Shown piece after piece: positions 44,076-52,878 of a DNA stretch of 64,000 bases (positions are counted from its first letter, which is position 1; every line of letters starts with the position of its first letter). Both the position numbers and the translations under genes were made by a program. Source of the DNA: PHAA01 sp964457945 (lineage in GTDB: Bacteria; Bacillota; Syntrophomonadia; Syntrophomonadales; Syntrophomonadaceae); assembly GCA_964457945.1 (NCBI GenBank), contig CAYWFX010000010.1:17809-81808 (forward strand), written 5' to 3'. The notes beneath the pieces were generated by a model. The model was not told where the DNA came from. It saw only the letters and a program-made list of their open reading frames with translations, and did not search any database.

Positions 44076-45392
44076 CTATTTTCTTCCCAGGGAAAAGTAT
44101 TCGAATCCCATACTCCTGATAACTAGAGGGTCATATATGTTTCTAAAGTCAAAAATCCTTGGGGTATTCATCAGCGTTTTGAGTTTTTTTAAATCTAAAT
44201 TTCTAAACTGCTCCCACTCAGTCAGTATTATCAATGCATCAGCATTCAGAGCGGCCTGATATTCGTTTTGGCAATAGGTGATGGCGTTAATATCACTTAA
44301 CCGTAACCTGGCTTCCTTCATCGCATGGGGATCATAGGTTTTGATTTTGGCGCCTTTTTCATTCAGTTTTGAGATAATAATGAGTGAAGGGGCTTCTCTC
44401 ATATCATCTGTTCCAGGTTTAAAGGCCAGACCTAATATTCCAAATGTTTTATTATTAAGGTCAGTCATAAACGTTTCAATAATGCTGAGCATCCTTTGTT
44501 TATGTCTTTCATTGGCTTCTATCGTAGCTTCTACCAGGGTCATATTGACTCCATGTGTTTTTCCCATATTCGCTAATGCACTGATATCTTTGGGGAAACA
44601 AGACCCTCCATAGCCGGGTCCAGGATTTAAGAACTCTGGCCCAATCCTGTCGTCCATTCCCATCCCTCTGGAGACATCATTAATGTTGGCTCCAACTTGC
44701 TCACATATGGCAGCCATCTCATTTATAAATGTTACTTTCATGGCCAGGAAAGCATTAGACGCATATTTAATCATTTCTGCAGTTTCAATATCCGTATACA
44801 GAATCGGTGTTTTACTAATCCTAAAATACTGGTAGATATTTTTCATGGTTTGTAAAGCTCTTTCACTTTCAAATCCGATAATTATACGATCCGGATGTAT
44901 AAAGTCATAAACTGCGGTACCTTCGCGCAGAAACTCAGGATTTGATACTATAGTAAAGGAATATGATTTGATCTGGTTTTGGCTTACTATTTTTTTGATT
45001 AATTGTCCGGTGCCAACCGGTACGGTACTCTTAACAACGATAGTCTTATCGGAATTCATATATTTAGCAATGTCTTGGGCTACGCTTATTACTTTTTCTA
45101 AATCAACCGAACCGTCTGGTTGTGGTGGAGTATCTACAGCAATTAGAATTACTTCGGATGTTTCAATGCCAAATTTTATATCCGTAGTGAAGGTCAACCT
45201 TCCTGCCTGGTGGTTTTTTTCTACCAATTCAGCTAGGTCAGGTTCATAAATAGGTATGATTCCATTAATTAAACCTTCAATCTTACTAATGCTATTATCA
45301 ATACATACTACCTCAAATCCCAAATTCGCTAGGCACGTACCAGTTACGAGGCCAACGTATCCAGTCCCTATGATTGTTATTTTATACATCAT
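44076..45392 (-). CDS. ugd: UDP-glucose 6-dehydrogenase
   Basis: About 438 residues. The N-terminal NAD domain starts ITIIGTGYVGLVTGTCLANLG; IAVDTPPQPDGSVDL and VVKSTVPVGTG follow. The active-site Cys lies in GPGYGGSCFPKDISAL, and GLAFKPGTDDMREAPS is in the C-terminal UDP-binding domain. It oxidises UDP-Glc to UDP-GlcA. The start at 45392 follows GAGGAGGAATAAA; a longer in-frame ORF from 45428 would place 12 residues ahead of the ribosome site. Confidence 0.95.
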   Translation of the reverse strand: MMYKITIIGTGYVGLVTGTCLANLGFEVVCIDNSISKIEGLINGIIPIYEPDLAELVEKNHQAGRLTFTTDIKFGIETSEVILIAVDTPPQPDGSVDLEKVISVAQDIAKYMNSDKTIVVKSTVPVGTGQLIKKIVSQNQIKSYSFTIVSNPEFLREGTAVYDFIHPDRIIIGFESERALQTMKNIYQYFRISKTPILYTDIETAEMIKYASNAFLAMKVTFINEMAAICEQVGANINDVSRGMGMDDRIGPEFLNPGPGYGGSCFPKDISALANMGKTHGVNMTLVEATIEANERHKQRMLSIIETFMTDLNNKTFGILGLAFKPGTDDMREAPSLIIISKLNEKGAKIKTYDPHAMKEARLRLSDINAITYCQNEYQAALNADALIILTEWEQFRNLDLKKLKTLMNTPRIFDFRNIYDPLVIRSMGFEYFSLGRK

Positions 45393-45473
45393 TTTATTCC
45401 TCCTCGAAACCTTAAGCTCTTTTATCATTAGATTAATTTCGTTATGGCTGCTAGGCCTTGAGATGAATTGTTA

Positions 45474-46649
45474 TTAAATCAGCTTACTTAGAACTGAATA
45501 TAATGCCAGTAGTTGTTCCTGAAGGTCAGTGGAATGATTACCTACATAAAATCCGTTTTCATCAATCCACATAGCATTTTCTAAAATCCCATGGACCTCA
45601 TAATCGATCCAGCGAATAACATCGTTCTTGACAAAATTACCTGCTACTACAGGGCGACATTCAATACCATTTTCCTGCAGTACTGTAACAACAGATCCCC
45701 GATCCAGGGGAACATCGGGTCGTATTATTAATGCAAAACCCATCCAGCTGCTCTGTTCGATCTCCTCTTGAATCATGAAGTAAGGGTTATCTCTAAAAAG
45801 CTCCTGGAAAAAGGCGGCATTTTCGCGGCGTATACGGATAAACTCAGGTAATTTCTTTAATTGTTCCAGGCCCACCGCACCGCTAATTTCCAGGGGCCGT
45901 AAATTGTAACCTGGCAGAACAAAACGAAAAGATTCCGTGAAATGATTGCTGCTTTTTATTCCACATACTTGATTTTGCTCGGGTAAGTTACGGGTCCAGC
46001 CATGAGCGCGAAGGGAAAGTAGTATGTGATAAAGTTCTTCATCGTCACTGACGATAAGACCACCCTCCATAGTTGTAATATGATGGCTAAAAAAAGTGCT
46101 GAATGTACCCATAATTCCAAAGGTTCCCGTGTATTTTCCCTGATACATGGCTCCCATGGCTTCGCAATTATCTTCCAGTAAAATGATGTCTCGTTTATCT
46201 ATAAGCCTGTTGATTTCATTAAAATGGTTGGGGTTACCGAGGAGATTTACTGCCATGATCAGGCGGGTCCGGTCTGAGATGGCTTCGGCCAGGGCTTGGG
46301 AATTGTAGTTCAAGGTAGAACTGTCTATATCAACGATTTTTAATTTTAGTCCATACTGGTGTAGAGGAAAATAGGTTGTTGACCATGAAACTGCCGGAAC
46401 AATAACCTCATCTCCTGGCTTTATAAAACCGTCTTTCCGGTAAAAGAGGGCTGCTACAGCTAAAAGATTTGCTGAGGAGCCCGAGTTCACCATAAGACAG
46501 TAACGACTACCTATAAATCTGGCAAACGCTTGTTCAAATTCATAGACGTATTTTCCCATGGAAAACATACTTGAATTGATAACGTTTTGTATAGCCAATA
46601 ATTCGGCGTTATCCCAGGTACTACTGGCTAATGGATATTTTATTTCCAT
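45474..46649 (-). CDS. PLP-dependent sugar 3-dehydratase (ColD/DdhC-like, DegT superfamily)
   Basis: A 391-residue DegT/DnrJ/EryC1 fold protein (VNSGSSANLLAVAAL; VIVPAVSWSTT; ILLEDNCEAMGA). In ordinary aminotransferases a Lys forms the Schiff base in the SFxxxK..TxxEGG motif; here the sequence is FFSHHITTMEGG and residue 189 is His. That substitution is the hallmark of ColD (GDP-4-keto-6-deoxymannose 3-dehydratase) and of the E1/DdhC enzymes, which remove the 3-hydroxyl. With a GMD-like enzyme and a GDP-fucose/colitose-synthase-like gene adjacent, a ColD role toward a GDP-3,6-dideoxy sugar is favoured. Whether the donor is a hexose or a heptose is open. Confidence 0.85.
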   Translation of the reverse strand: MEIKYPLASSTWDNAELLAIQNVINSSMFSMGKYVYEFEQAFARFIGSRYCLMVNSGSSANLLAVAALFYRKDGFIKPGDEVIVPAVSWSTTYFPLHQYGLKLKIVDIDSSTLNYNSQALAEAISDRTRLIMAVNLLGNPNHFNEINRLIDKRDIILLEDNCEAMGAMYQGKYTGTFGIMGTFSTFFSHHITTMEGGLIVSDDEELYHILLSLRAHGWTRNLPEQNQVCGIKSSNHFTESFRFVLPGYNLRPLEISGAVGLEQLKKLPEFIRIRRENAAFFQELFRDNPYFMIQEEIEQSSWMGFALIIRPDVPLDRGSVVTVLQENGIECRPVVAGNFVKNDVIRWIDYEVHGILENAMWIDENGFYVGNHSTDLQEQLLALYSVLSKLI

Positions 46650-47579
46650 CTAATTTGCCTCCTGTTTAAGGTAGAAATCGCAAGTTGCAGCCAGCCCTTT
46701 TTTCAGTTCACAATTTTTTTGCCATCCGCATTCTATTTGTTTCGTAATATCCACTAGCTTGTTTTGCATCCCAACTGGTTTAGATGGGTCATGAATAAAA
46801 GAACCAGAATACCCCATAACTTCGGCTGCTAATGCATAGTATTCATTAACCGAATAGTCCTTCCCCACCCCAACATTCATAAGATAGGGCAAGCTTTCGA
46901 AGTTTTTGATGGCATGAATGAGACAATCTGCAAAGTCACCTGCGTACATGAATTCCCGTCGTACATTCCCATCTCCCCATATTTCAACTTGTTTGGTCCC
47001 AGTTATTAGTGCTTCATGTACTTTTCTAATGATTGCAGCTATTAAATGCGATTCCATGGGGTCAAACTTATCCCAACGTCCATAAAGATTACAGGGTATT
47101 AAGGTTTTATATTGATAATCAGCATTTTCACGATGTATATATTGACATAATCTGGTTGTAGCAATCTTGGCTAGTGCGTATCCTTCATTACTGGGCTCTA
47201 ATTCACCGGATAAAATAATTTCTTCTCGTAAGGGATTGGGTGCATTGCGGGGATACATGCAGGAACTACCCAGGTTGATTAAATATCTAACCCCATTCTG
47301 CCGGGATGCCCAGATAATATTCCGGCCCATATCCAGGTTTTGTATGAAAAACTTAACCGGGTTTCGAATATTAGCATGAATCCCTCCTACTATTCCTGCA
47401 GCATGAATAACCATGTCAGGCTTACAAAAGTATAAAAACTTTTCAACACTTTGGTAATCCAGCAAATCAAGTTCAGAATGGGACGGAGTGATTACCTCAA
47501 ATGTAGTTATATCTGAATGTTCCAGAAGATTTCGTCCTACCATTCCTGAAGATCCAGTTAGCAGGATACGCATAATCAT
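46650..47579 (-). CDS. GDP-L-fucose/GDP-L-colitose synthase-like SDR
   Basis: About 309 residues. MRILLTGSSGMVGRNLLEH, HAAGIVGGIHANIRNPVKFF, NLGSSCMYPRNAPNPLREE and EGYALAKIATTRLCQYI (catalytic Ser, Tyr, Lys) are typical of Fcl and its ColC relatives, which epimerise and reduce a GDP-4-keto-deoxy sugar. Start ATG 47579 follows GGAGGGG. It abuts the ColD-like gene (stop and start adjacent), supporting a ColC role on the product of that enzyme; GDP-L-fucose synthase is the alternative. Confidence 0.87.
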   Translation of the reverse strand: MIMRILLTGSSGMVGRNLLEHSDITTFEVITPSHSELDLLDYQSVEKFLYFCKPDMVIHAAGIVGGIHANIRNPVKFFIQNLDMGRNIIWASRQNGVRYLINLGSSCMYPRNAPNPLREEIILSGELEPSNEGYALAKIATTRLCQYIHRENADYQYKTLIPCNLYGRWDKFDPMESHLIAAIIRKVHEALITGTKQVEIWGDGNVRREFMYAGDFADCLIHAIKNFESLPYLMNVGVGKDYSVNEYYALAAEVMGYSGSFIHDPSKPVGMQNKLVDITKQIECGWQKNCELKKGLAATCDFYLKQEAN

Positions 47580-47641
47580 ACCATCCCCTCCGAATTTACC
47601 CGACACTATTAAGCGTTACTTACTGCGAGACTTCTTTGAAT

Positions 47642-48559
47642 CTACATATTAAGAAGGTTTTTCAAGCCAATAATCTCATCTATCCAAGCATCATGGACAA
47701 CTTCTTCTGTTATAAGACTTTTCATGCCCCAGCCAATATCAAACGCGACTTTTCCGTAGGTTTCAGCTATATATGGAGCAAGGATAAGGGCATTAGTACC
47801 GGCTGCTAGAATACACAGGTCAAACTGATAATCAGCTATTTCCTTTTTTACCTGCGGAATTTCTTCATTATCATGAATGGTGATTGCACCTACAATCTCA
47901 AATCCTAGTTTAGCTTTAAGATTGCGATCCAGAGCGATTCTGGCTTCTGGGGCCAGGGAACCGATTAGTAATATTTTCCTGGCTCTAAACATTTCTTCAA
48001 TCTTTTCCTTTTGAGAAAACATGCATACTCGTCGGATATTAGCTTCGAAGGTATATTGGGGGTGGATATCATAGGCTTTAAAAACTATGTCAGCAAACGA
48101 TTTGGCATCATTAACAATGGTGTTGTAACCTACAATACTAGCCTTTTTGGCAGCCTCTACGGCATCATCCCGGGCCTTTATATTGGGATAACGTATGCCA
48201 CGGTGGAAAGAGCCGCTTCTTTCCCCTAGGTTGGAAATATATACCTCACGGTGATTCATGAATTCTTCCTCTGAATAAATAGTATATTGGGCCATTACAA
48301 AAGCTTCGGTCGCTCCAACGGAAACGATAGATAGTGGTTTTTTAGCTTCAAGAGCATGCAATATTTTATCCATTAGTTGACCCGAGCTTAATAAGGGTGT
48401 AACCGATTCCGAACCTCGACTCAAAATGGGTGACATATCTTCATTGAAGACCGATATATTAGGAATAGATTGTTTCTTATCCCCTAATACAGGCCATTTG
48501 CGTAGGGGTATTTTCACACCCCTATTTGTGCTGATTTCCAAATCTTGTTCACACCTCAA
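47642..48559 (-). CDS. GT-D fold-like glycosyltransferase
   Basis: A 305-residue soluble protein. LSIVSVGATEAFVMAQYTIYSEEEF resembles the N-terminal nucleotide-binding region of the GT-D (DUF1792-type) glycosyltransferases, and FDLCILAAGTNALILAPYIAETYGKVAFDIGWGM matches their C-terminal Rossmann-like half. The start is uncertain: TTG 48559 has no site upstream, whereas GAGGTG sits ten bases before TTG 48541. It lies in the minus-strand operon six bases after the GalE-like gene. Assignment rests on pattern only. Confidence 0.65.
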   Translation of the reverse strand: MRCEQDLEISTNRGVKIPLRKWPVLGDKKQSIPNISVFNEDMSPILSRGSESVTPLLSSGQLMDKILHALEAKKPLSIVSVGATEAFVMAQYTIYSEEEFMNHREVYISNLGERSGSFHRGIRYPNIKARDDAVEAAKKASIVGYNTIVNDAKSFADIVFKAYDIHPQYTFEANIRRVCMFSQKEKIEEMFRARKILLIGSLAPEARIALDRNLKAKLGFEIVGAITIHDNEEIPQVKKEIADYQFDLCILAAGTNALILAPYIAETYGKVAFDIGWGMKSLITEEVVHDAWIDEIIGLKNLLNM

Positions 48560-48565
48560 TTTGAA

Positions 48566-49504
48566 TTAAATGCCCCTCGATTGTTTTCCATTAGGAGAAT
48601 AGTAGTTATAAGTCTCTTTAAGACCTTCCTCAAGTGAGAATTGTGATCTCCACGTAAGAAGTCTTTGAGCTTTACTATTATCTAGATAGCTATTTCGGAT
48701 ATCTCCGTCCCTTTTCTTTGCGAAAATCGGCTTAACACTATAATCAAGTATTTTTGACATCATTAAGTAGAGTTCATTTATGGAAATCTCTTGGTTGGTG
48801 CCAATGTTCAGAATCTCCCCATCCGCTTGGTTGATAGCATTCAGGTTCGCATTAACTACATCCATAACATAGATAAAATCTCTGGTCTGATTACCATCGC
48901 CATAGATAACAGGAGACTTTCCTTTTAGCATGTCTAAGAAAAATTTGGAAATAACACCTCCTTCTCCTTTTTCGCCCTGCCGTGGCCCATAAACATTGGC
49001 ATATCTTAAAACTGTGTATTTTAATTTGTGTACCTCAGCAAATATCTTCAGATAATATTCCGGTGTATATTTTGACAAGCCATAGCAGGATTGCGGATTA
49101 ACAGGGTGGTCTTCGTCAATTCCCAGATGCTTTGGTTCACCATAAACTGCTGCTGAAGAGGCATAAATAACTTTCTTTACACCGTGTATCAGGCAGTTTT
49201 CAAAAACGTTAAGGGAGCCAATAATATTGGTATTTGCATCATCTAATGGCTTACTTAAAGACTGTTGTACATCAACCTGTGCTGCATGATGTATTACGAC
49301 CTTCGGTTTTTCGTCCTCAATGATCTGTCCGATTCCTCTATCACAGACATCAATGTTATAGAAGACTGCCTGGCTATTAATATTTTCAATCCGACCTGAT
49401 GACAGATTGTCAATACATACTACTCTGTACCCCTGGGCAATTAACTTATCAATTATATGAGAAGCAATAAAACCAGCTCCGCCAGTAACTAAAACTGTGA
49501 CCAT
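48566..49504 (-). CDS. UDP-glucose 4-epimerase-like SDR
   Basis: A 312-residue extended SDR (VTVLVTGGAGFIASHIIDKLIAQGY; IDNLSSGRIENI; HHAAQVDVQQSLSKP; ASSAAVYG; SCYGLSKYTPEYY). GalE or a GalE-like 4-epimerase of a UDP-sugar is the best fit. First gene of the six-gene minus-strand sugar-nucleotide operon, preceded by a full sigma-K-type promoter match. Confidence 0.87.
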   Translation of the reverse strand: MVTVLVTGGAGFIASHIIDKLIAQGYRVVCIDNLSSGRIENINSQAVFYNIDVCDRGIGQIIEDEKPKVVIHHAAQVDVQQSLSKPLDDANTNIIGSLNVFENCLIHGVKKVIYASSAAVYGEPKHLGIDEDHPVNPQSCYGLSKYTPEYYLKIFAEVHKLKYTVLRYANVYGPRQGEKGEGGVISKFFLDMLKGKSPVIYGDGNQTRDFIYVMDVVNANLNAINQADGEILNIGTNQEISINELYLMMSKILDYSVKPIFAKKRDGDIRNSYLDNSKAQRLLTWRSQFSLEEGLKETYNYYSPNGKQSRGI

Positions 49505-49551
49505 GCTTTGAAATACCCCTTTGGTTAAGAAAGTTTTGTAAGGCTCTGGTT

Positions 49552-49579
49552 TAAACTATGATATTTAAACAAAATTGGT
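49552..49579 (-). promoter_or_regulatory. Sigma-K-type promoter of the sugar-nucleotide operon
   Basis: On the minus strand AC (49579-49578, context AACC), 17 bases, then CATAGTTTA (49560-49552): a full match. It lies 48 bases before the GalE-like start. Confidence 0.65.
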
Positions 49580-49626
49580 TCCCCGTTTTCCTTGAAAATA
49601 ACGCGAATGGACAGGAGTTCCTTGTC

Positions 49627-49654
49627 ACTTTTTAATAAGTAGATTCATATCATA
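49627..49654 (+). promoter_or_regulatory. Sigma-K-type promoter of the 182-residue protein
   Basis: AC at 49627-49628, 17 bases, then CATATCATA: a full match, 58 bases before the ATG at 49713. It is divergent from the promoter of the sugar-nucleotide operon. Confidence 0.65.
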
Positions 49655-49712
49655 ATTTTAGAGAAGAACGTTTATATAGAGAGAAAGAGTAACAAGAGGG
49701 GGAAGAAATAAA

Positions 49713-50261
49713 ATGTCAGATTTGAAGTGTGAATATCCTGAAGGTTGCAGAATAGATTTATGGACAAAGGTTATTAAGGCAAAATATGCTGATGAATTAT
49801 CAATACTGGATGATACCGTCTTTATTCTGGAGTCGGAAGTAGGGGGAAGGATTACTAATATTGAAGATATTCGGATAAGGGTATTGAACACCAGCTATAG
49901 TTTTAACATTAGCTCTGTTTCTATTAGTACCGAGTATAAAATAGTTATGTTAGTTCTGGTTGATGATGAAGAAAAGGTTGTTACTATTACCAACACCTAT
50001 GAACCGACTATTAAATTGGATCAATTTGATCCTCCGTTGACAATTGATGAATTTAGATCCGAAGTTGACCAAGCTGAGATTATACTAGAGAACTGGCTTC
50101 CTGACGCGGAAATTGTAGGGGATTATATAGAGCGCTATGATACAAGTTTTTTTTCACCTGTCCCGGGTACCCTAATAAGGATCAAAATTTTGGTTGACCT
50201 GCTGGTGATACTCGACAAAATGCACGGTATAATCGTATATGGGGAGTTCGATCCCGATTGA
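49713..50261 (+). CDS. Island protein of unknown function, spore-promoter controlled
   Basis: A 182-residue acidic protein without signal peptide or membrane segment. It has an N-terminal CEYPEGCRIDLWTKVIKA with two Cys, repeated beta-strand patterns (IEDIRIRVLNTSYSF, TEYKIVMLVLVDDEEKVVTI), and a helical C-terminal part. I recognise no family. It has its own sigma-K-type promoter and a strong terminator, so it is a monocistronic unit. A spore coat or exosporium component is the likely class by context. Confidence 0.6.
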   Translation: MSDLKCEYPEGCRIDLWTKVIKAKYADELSILDDTVFILESEVGGRITNIEDIRIRVLNTSYSFNISSVSISTEYKIVMLVLVDDEEKVVTITNTYEPTIKLDQFDPPLTIDEFRSEVDQAEIILENWLPDAEIVGDYIERYDTSFFSPVPGTLIRIKILVDLLVILDKMHGIIVYGEFDPD

Positions 50262-50733
50262 AAAAAATCGGAAAAGAACATATAGGCTTATGTGAACGGG
50301 CAAGATCATATCTTACGCCCGTTTTTTGAGTTTTCGAACAGGCAGGAGTAAGCGAATTTACCAATCCACGTCTATCCTTGACCCTCGCAATATATACGCA
50401 TATTAGTAGTGCCACTAACCGCCTTCTTTATATAAATGGCTTTACAGCTTACATTTATCATTATTTATTTTATTTTAATCAATTGGGGCAAAAATAAAGT
50501 GGTCTCCGTTTATTCCCATCGAATGTATTATGATGAACTGTTGTTATATACCCACAATGTAACAAAAATTAGGCATACGGAATAGGATAGAAAAGAGGTC
50601 AATTCTAACGGAAATGTTTAAAATATAGCAGGGTTTTAACACAAATTCTATAAAGGAGGTCTGTAGGCAGGTTAAATAAATATATAATCAATTGATTTCC
50701 AGTATCACAATTATTTAAGGAGGTTTTTATTAA
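50262..50733. other. Intergenic region between two surface-protein genes
   Basis: About 470 bases with a terminator at its start (50296-50327). An orphan AAAGGAGGT at about 50655 is followed by no ORF. A weak sigma-K/sigma-E-like -10 (CATACGGAA near 50574) is present. No gene is seen. Confidence 0.4.
50296..50327 (+). terminator. Rho-independent terminator
   Basis: ACGGGC pairs with GCCCGT, with an inner AAGAT/ATCTT stem, followed by six T. It terminates the 182-residue protein gene. Confidence 0.85.
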
Positions 50734-51327
50734 ATGGTCAATTATAATTTGCCGTGCGGAGAGGTTAATTGTAATGACGATTCTGATTCCAATTCACATC
50801 ATCAAGATGTTATTTTAAGCTGTGGAACCGGAGCTGGCTTGACTCTACCCATAGGGGGCTCAGGTGGCGAATGCGGTTCGAGCTCTTGCTGGCAACCACC
50901 TACACTGGTTGTTGGTACGATAAATCTTGATACACTAAACATGCATAAACCTACGGTTAAAATAGATTTTTCCAGTTTGATTAATTTCAGAGCTACTAGC
51001 TGTGGTGGAGAATATTTTCTCGGCATTATATTTCAATTAAGCAAATTCTGCAATAATGGCGCTAAAATCCCGTTAACAACATGGAGTTTTGAGAAAAAAG
51101 CAGACAATTTCAATGCTAATGGTGGTTGTTGTTGCGATTCTAATTGCGTTGCACCAAACTCTGATCTTGTAAAAATCGGTGATTCAGCGGCGTTCTCATT
51201 TACTTGGTGCGAGTGTGAATCCTGCCCCGGCTGTTGCACATATATTTTGGAAATTATTGATTTTGACAGTGCGTTTATTGATTTTGCATCTATTTCGAAT
51301 ATTAATATTAGCGCCATGGTTGTCTAA
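50734..51327 (+). CDS. Cys-rich DUF4489-like surface protein
   Basis: A 197-residue protein with about 18 cysteines. After a polar leader (PCGEVNCNDDSDSNSHH) come DVILSCGTGAGLTLPIGG, PTLVVGTINLDTLNMHKPTVKIDFSSLINF, and a Cys-dense middle (GGCCCDSNC, CECESCPGCC). The central strand pattern (function-unknown IDFSSLINF type) resembles DUF4489 proteins of spore-formers. No signal peptide; Cys density suggests disulphide cross-linking in a spore outer layer. AAGGAGG precedes the ATG, and a perfect terminator follows. Confidence 0.65.
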   Translation: MVNYNLPCGEVNCNDDSDSNSHHQDVILSCGTGAGLTLPIGGSGGECGSSSCWQPPTLVVGTINLDTLNMHKPTVKIDFSSLINFRATSCGGEYFLGIIFQLSKFCNNGAKIPLTTWSFEKKADNFNANGGCCCDSNCVAPNSDLVKIGDSAAFSFTWCECESCPGCCTYILEIIDFDSAFIDFASISNINISAMVV

Positions 51328-51380
51328 CGCAAATACCCATTTGCATTTTCTCAAGATTAATCAATAATCCAAATAGCATG

Positions 51381-51404
51381 AAGGAGGTACGATACCTCCT
51401 TTTT
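51381..51404 (+). terminator. Rho-independent terminator
   Basis: AAGGAGGTA, loop CGA, TACCTCCTT, then TTT: a 9-pair perfect hairpin behind the Cys-rich protein gene. Confidence 0.75.
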
Positions 51405-51555
51405 GTCTGTCGATAAGGTTGGCAAGCTTCGAGGCTGATGAAAAGAGCGAAGTTAAAGGCCTGTGTAAAAAATTCATTATTGTTGGAGCAGATTGAATAC
51501 TTATTTAATATATTAATACAGTCATAAGTTAATTCTTGTTTTTGGAGGTATTTAA

Positions 51556-52626
51556 TTGATTAGCATCAGTCTGTGTATGATAGTAAAAAACGAAGAGGAA
51601 ACTCTAGGAAGATGTTTACAATCCATTAAAGATCTGGTAGATGAAATAATTATCGTAGACACAGGTTCTAGCGATAAAACGAAAGAGATTGCCGCAGATT
51701 ACCAGTCTGTTATCTATGATTTCGAATGGATAGATGATTTTTCAGCAGCTAGAAATTATTCCTTTGCCCAGGCAAGTAAAGATTATATTCTTTGGTTGGA
51801 TGCTGATGATGTTTTGCTTGAGGAAGACCGTGACAAGTTTAAGAAACTAAAAGAAACCCTGGATCTGCGCGTAGATGTGGTTATGATGAAATACAATCTA
51901 GGGGTTGACGAACATGGTAATGTGACCACAACCTATTTTAGGGAACGGCTATTAAAGACAAGCAGGCAGTTTAAGTGGTACGATCCCATCCACGAATATA
52001 TGTTGTTTAGCGGCAACATAATTAACGCAGATATTGGTATTACTCATAGAAAGGTTAGAGGCAGGTCATCTAGAAATCTGGATATTTTTGAGAAAATGCT
52101 AGAACAGGGTAGAACATTGAGTCATCGAAATTGTTTTTACTATGCCAGGGAACTCTTACACAACGGTCGTTCTGATGATGCTATTTCTTATTACCATAAG
52201 TTTTTAGATGTGGAAGATGGTCTGATGGCCAACTATATTGACGCCTGCATTGACCTTTATAACTGTTATACCTTTAAAGGTGAGATGAAAATGGCACTAA
52301 AGGCTTTACTGCGTAGTTTTGAACATGACATACCACACGCTGAGATTTGCTGTCAACTGGGCTATTACTATAAAAAACTTGGTGATTATAAAAAGGCAAT
52401 TTACTGGTTCGAAGAAGCATCAAATATTGATCGGCCGGATAACAGCTGGGGATCGATCATACCAGACTGTTATGACTATATACCCTATATGGAGTTATGC
52501 AGTTGTTATTACAAATTAGGAAATATTGAGCGAGCCATTTATAACAACAATCAGGCCGCTCGATACAAACCCAACGATCCGCTGGTTCTGCACAATATAA
52601 AATTCCTGGAATCTCTTTCATTATAG
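51556..52626 (+). CDS. GT2 glycosyltransferase with C-terminal TPR repeats (paralogue A)
   Basis: A 356-residue SunS-like protein. Residues 1-100 form a GT2 domain (ISISLCMIVKNEEETLGRCL, IIIVDTGSSDKTKEIA, FSAARNYSF, ILWLDADDVL with DxD). FYYARELLHNGRSDDAISYYHKFL and later YYKKLGDYKKAIYWFEEA are TPR-like repeats that could bind a protein acceptor. Such GT-TPR proteins glycosylate peptides or proteins rather than lipids. TTG start after TTGGAGGT. A -10-like CATAAGTTA lies 35 bases upstream without a clear -35. It is one of three paralogues around the fibre gene. Confidence 0.87.
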   Translation: MISISLCMIVKNEEETLGRCLQSIKDLVDEIIIVDTGSSDKTKEIAADYQSVIYDFEWIDDFSAARNYSFAQASKDYILWLDADDVLLEEDRDKFKKLKETLDLRVDVVMMKYNLGVDEHGNVTTTYFRERLLKTSRQFKWYDPIHEYMLFSGNIINADIGITHRKVRGRSSRNLDIFEKMLEQGRTLSHRNCFYYARELLHNGRSDDAISYYHKFLDVEDGLMANYIDACIDLYNCYTFKGEMKMALKALLRSFEHDIPHAEICCQLGYYYKKLGDYKKAIYWFEEASNIDRPDNSWGSIIPDCYDYIPYMELCSCYYKLGNIERAIYNNNQAARYKPNDPLVLHNIKFLESLSL

Positions 52627-52653
52627 TAGGTTCCTGCCGAATGTTCCTCGTAT

Positions 52654-52692
52654 ATATGGAAAGACCGCATCCATCATTAGGTCTTTCCATAT
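52654..52692. terminator. Hairpin between GT-TPR A and the fibre gene
   Basis: ATATGGAAAGACC pairs perfectly with GGTCTTTCCATAT (13 pairs) over a 13-base loop. No T tract; it could act in either direction. Confidence 0.55.
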
Positions 52693-52753
52693 CAAACCTT
52701 TGTTTCACGAAGGGCACCCCAATTTATCCATCCCCAATAAATCCCAAATAGTA

Positions 52754-52781
52754 ACTCATTCAAATCCAATTTCATATATTA
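52754..52781 (+). promoter_or_regulatory. Sigma-K-type promoter of the repeat-fibre gene
   Basis: AC at 52754-52755, 17 bases, then CATATATTA at 52773-52781: a full match to AC-(16/17)-CATAnnnTA. It lies 98 bases before the TTG start of the fibre gene. Confidence 0.65.
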
Positions 52782-52878
52782 TTGTGTGCAAAAATCCAGA
52801 AAAATATGGGAGGTGAATATTTTTAATATACACTGCTGCAGTGAACTTCTTCATAATTATAGATTGGAGTGATAATAT

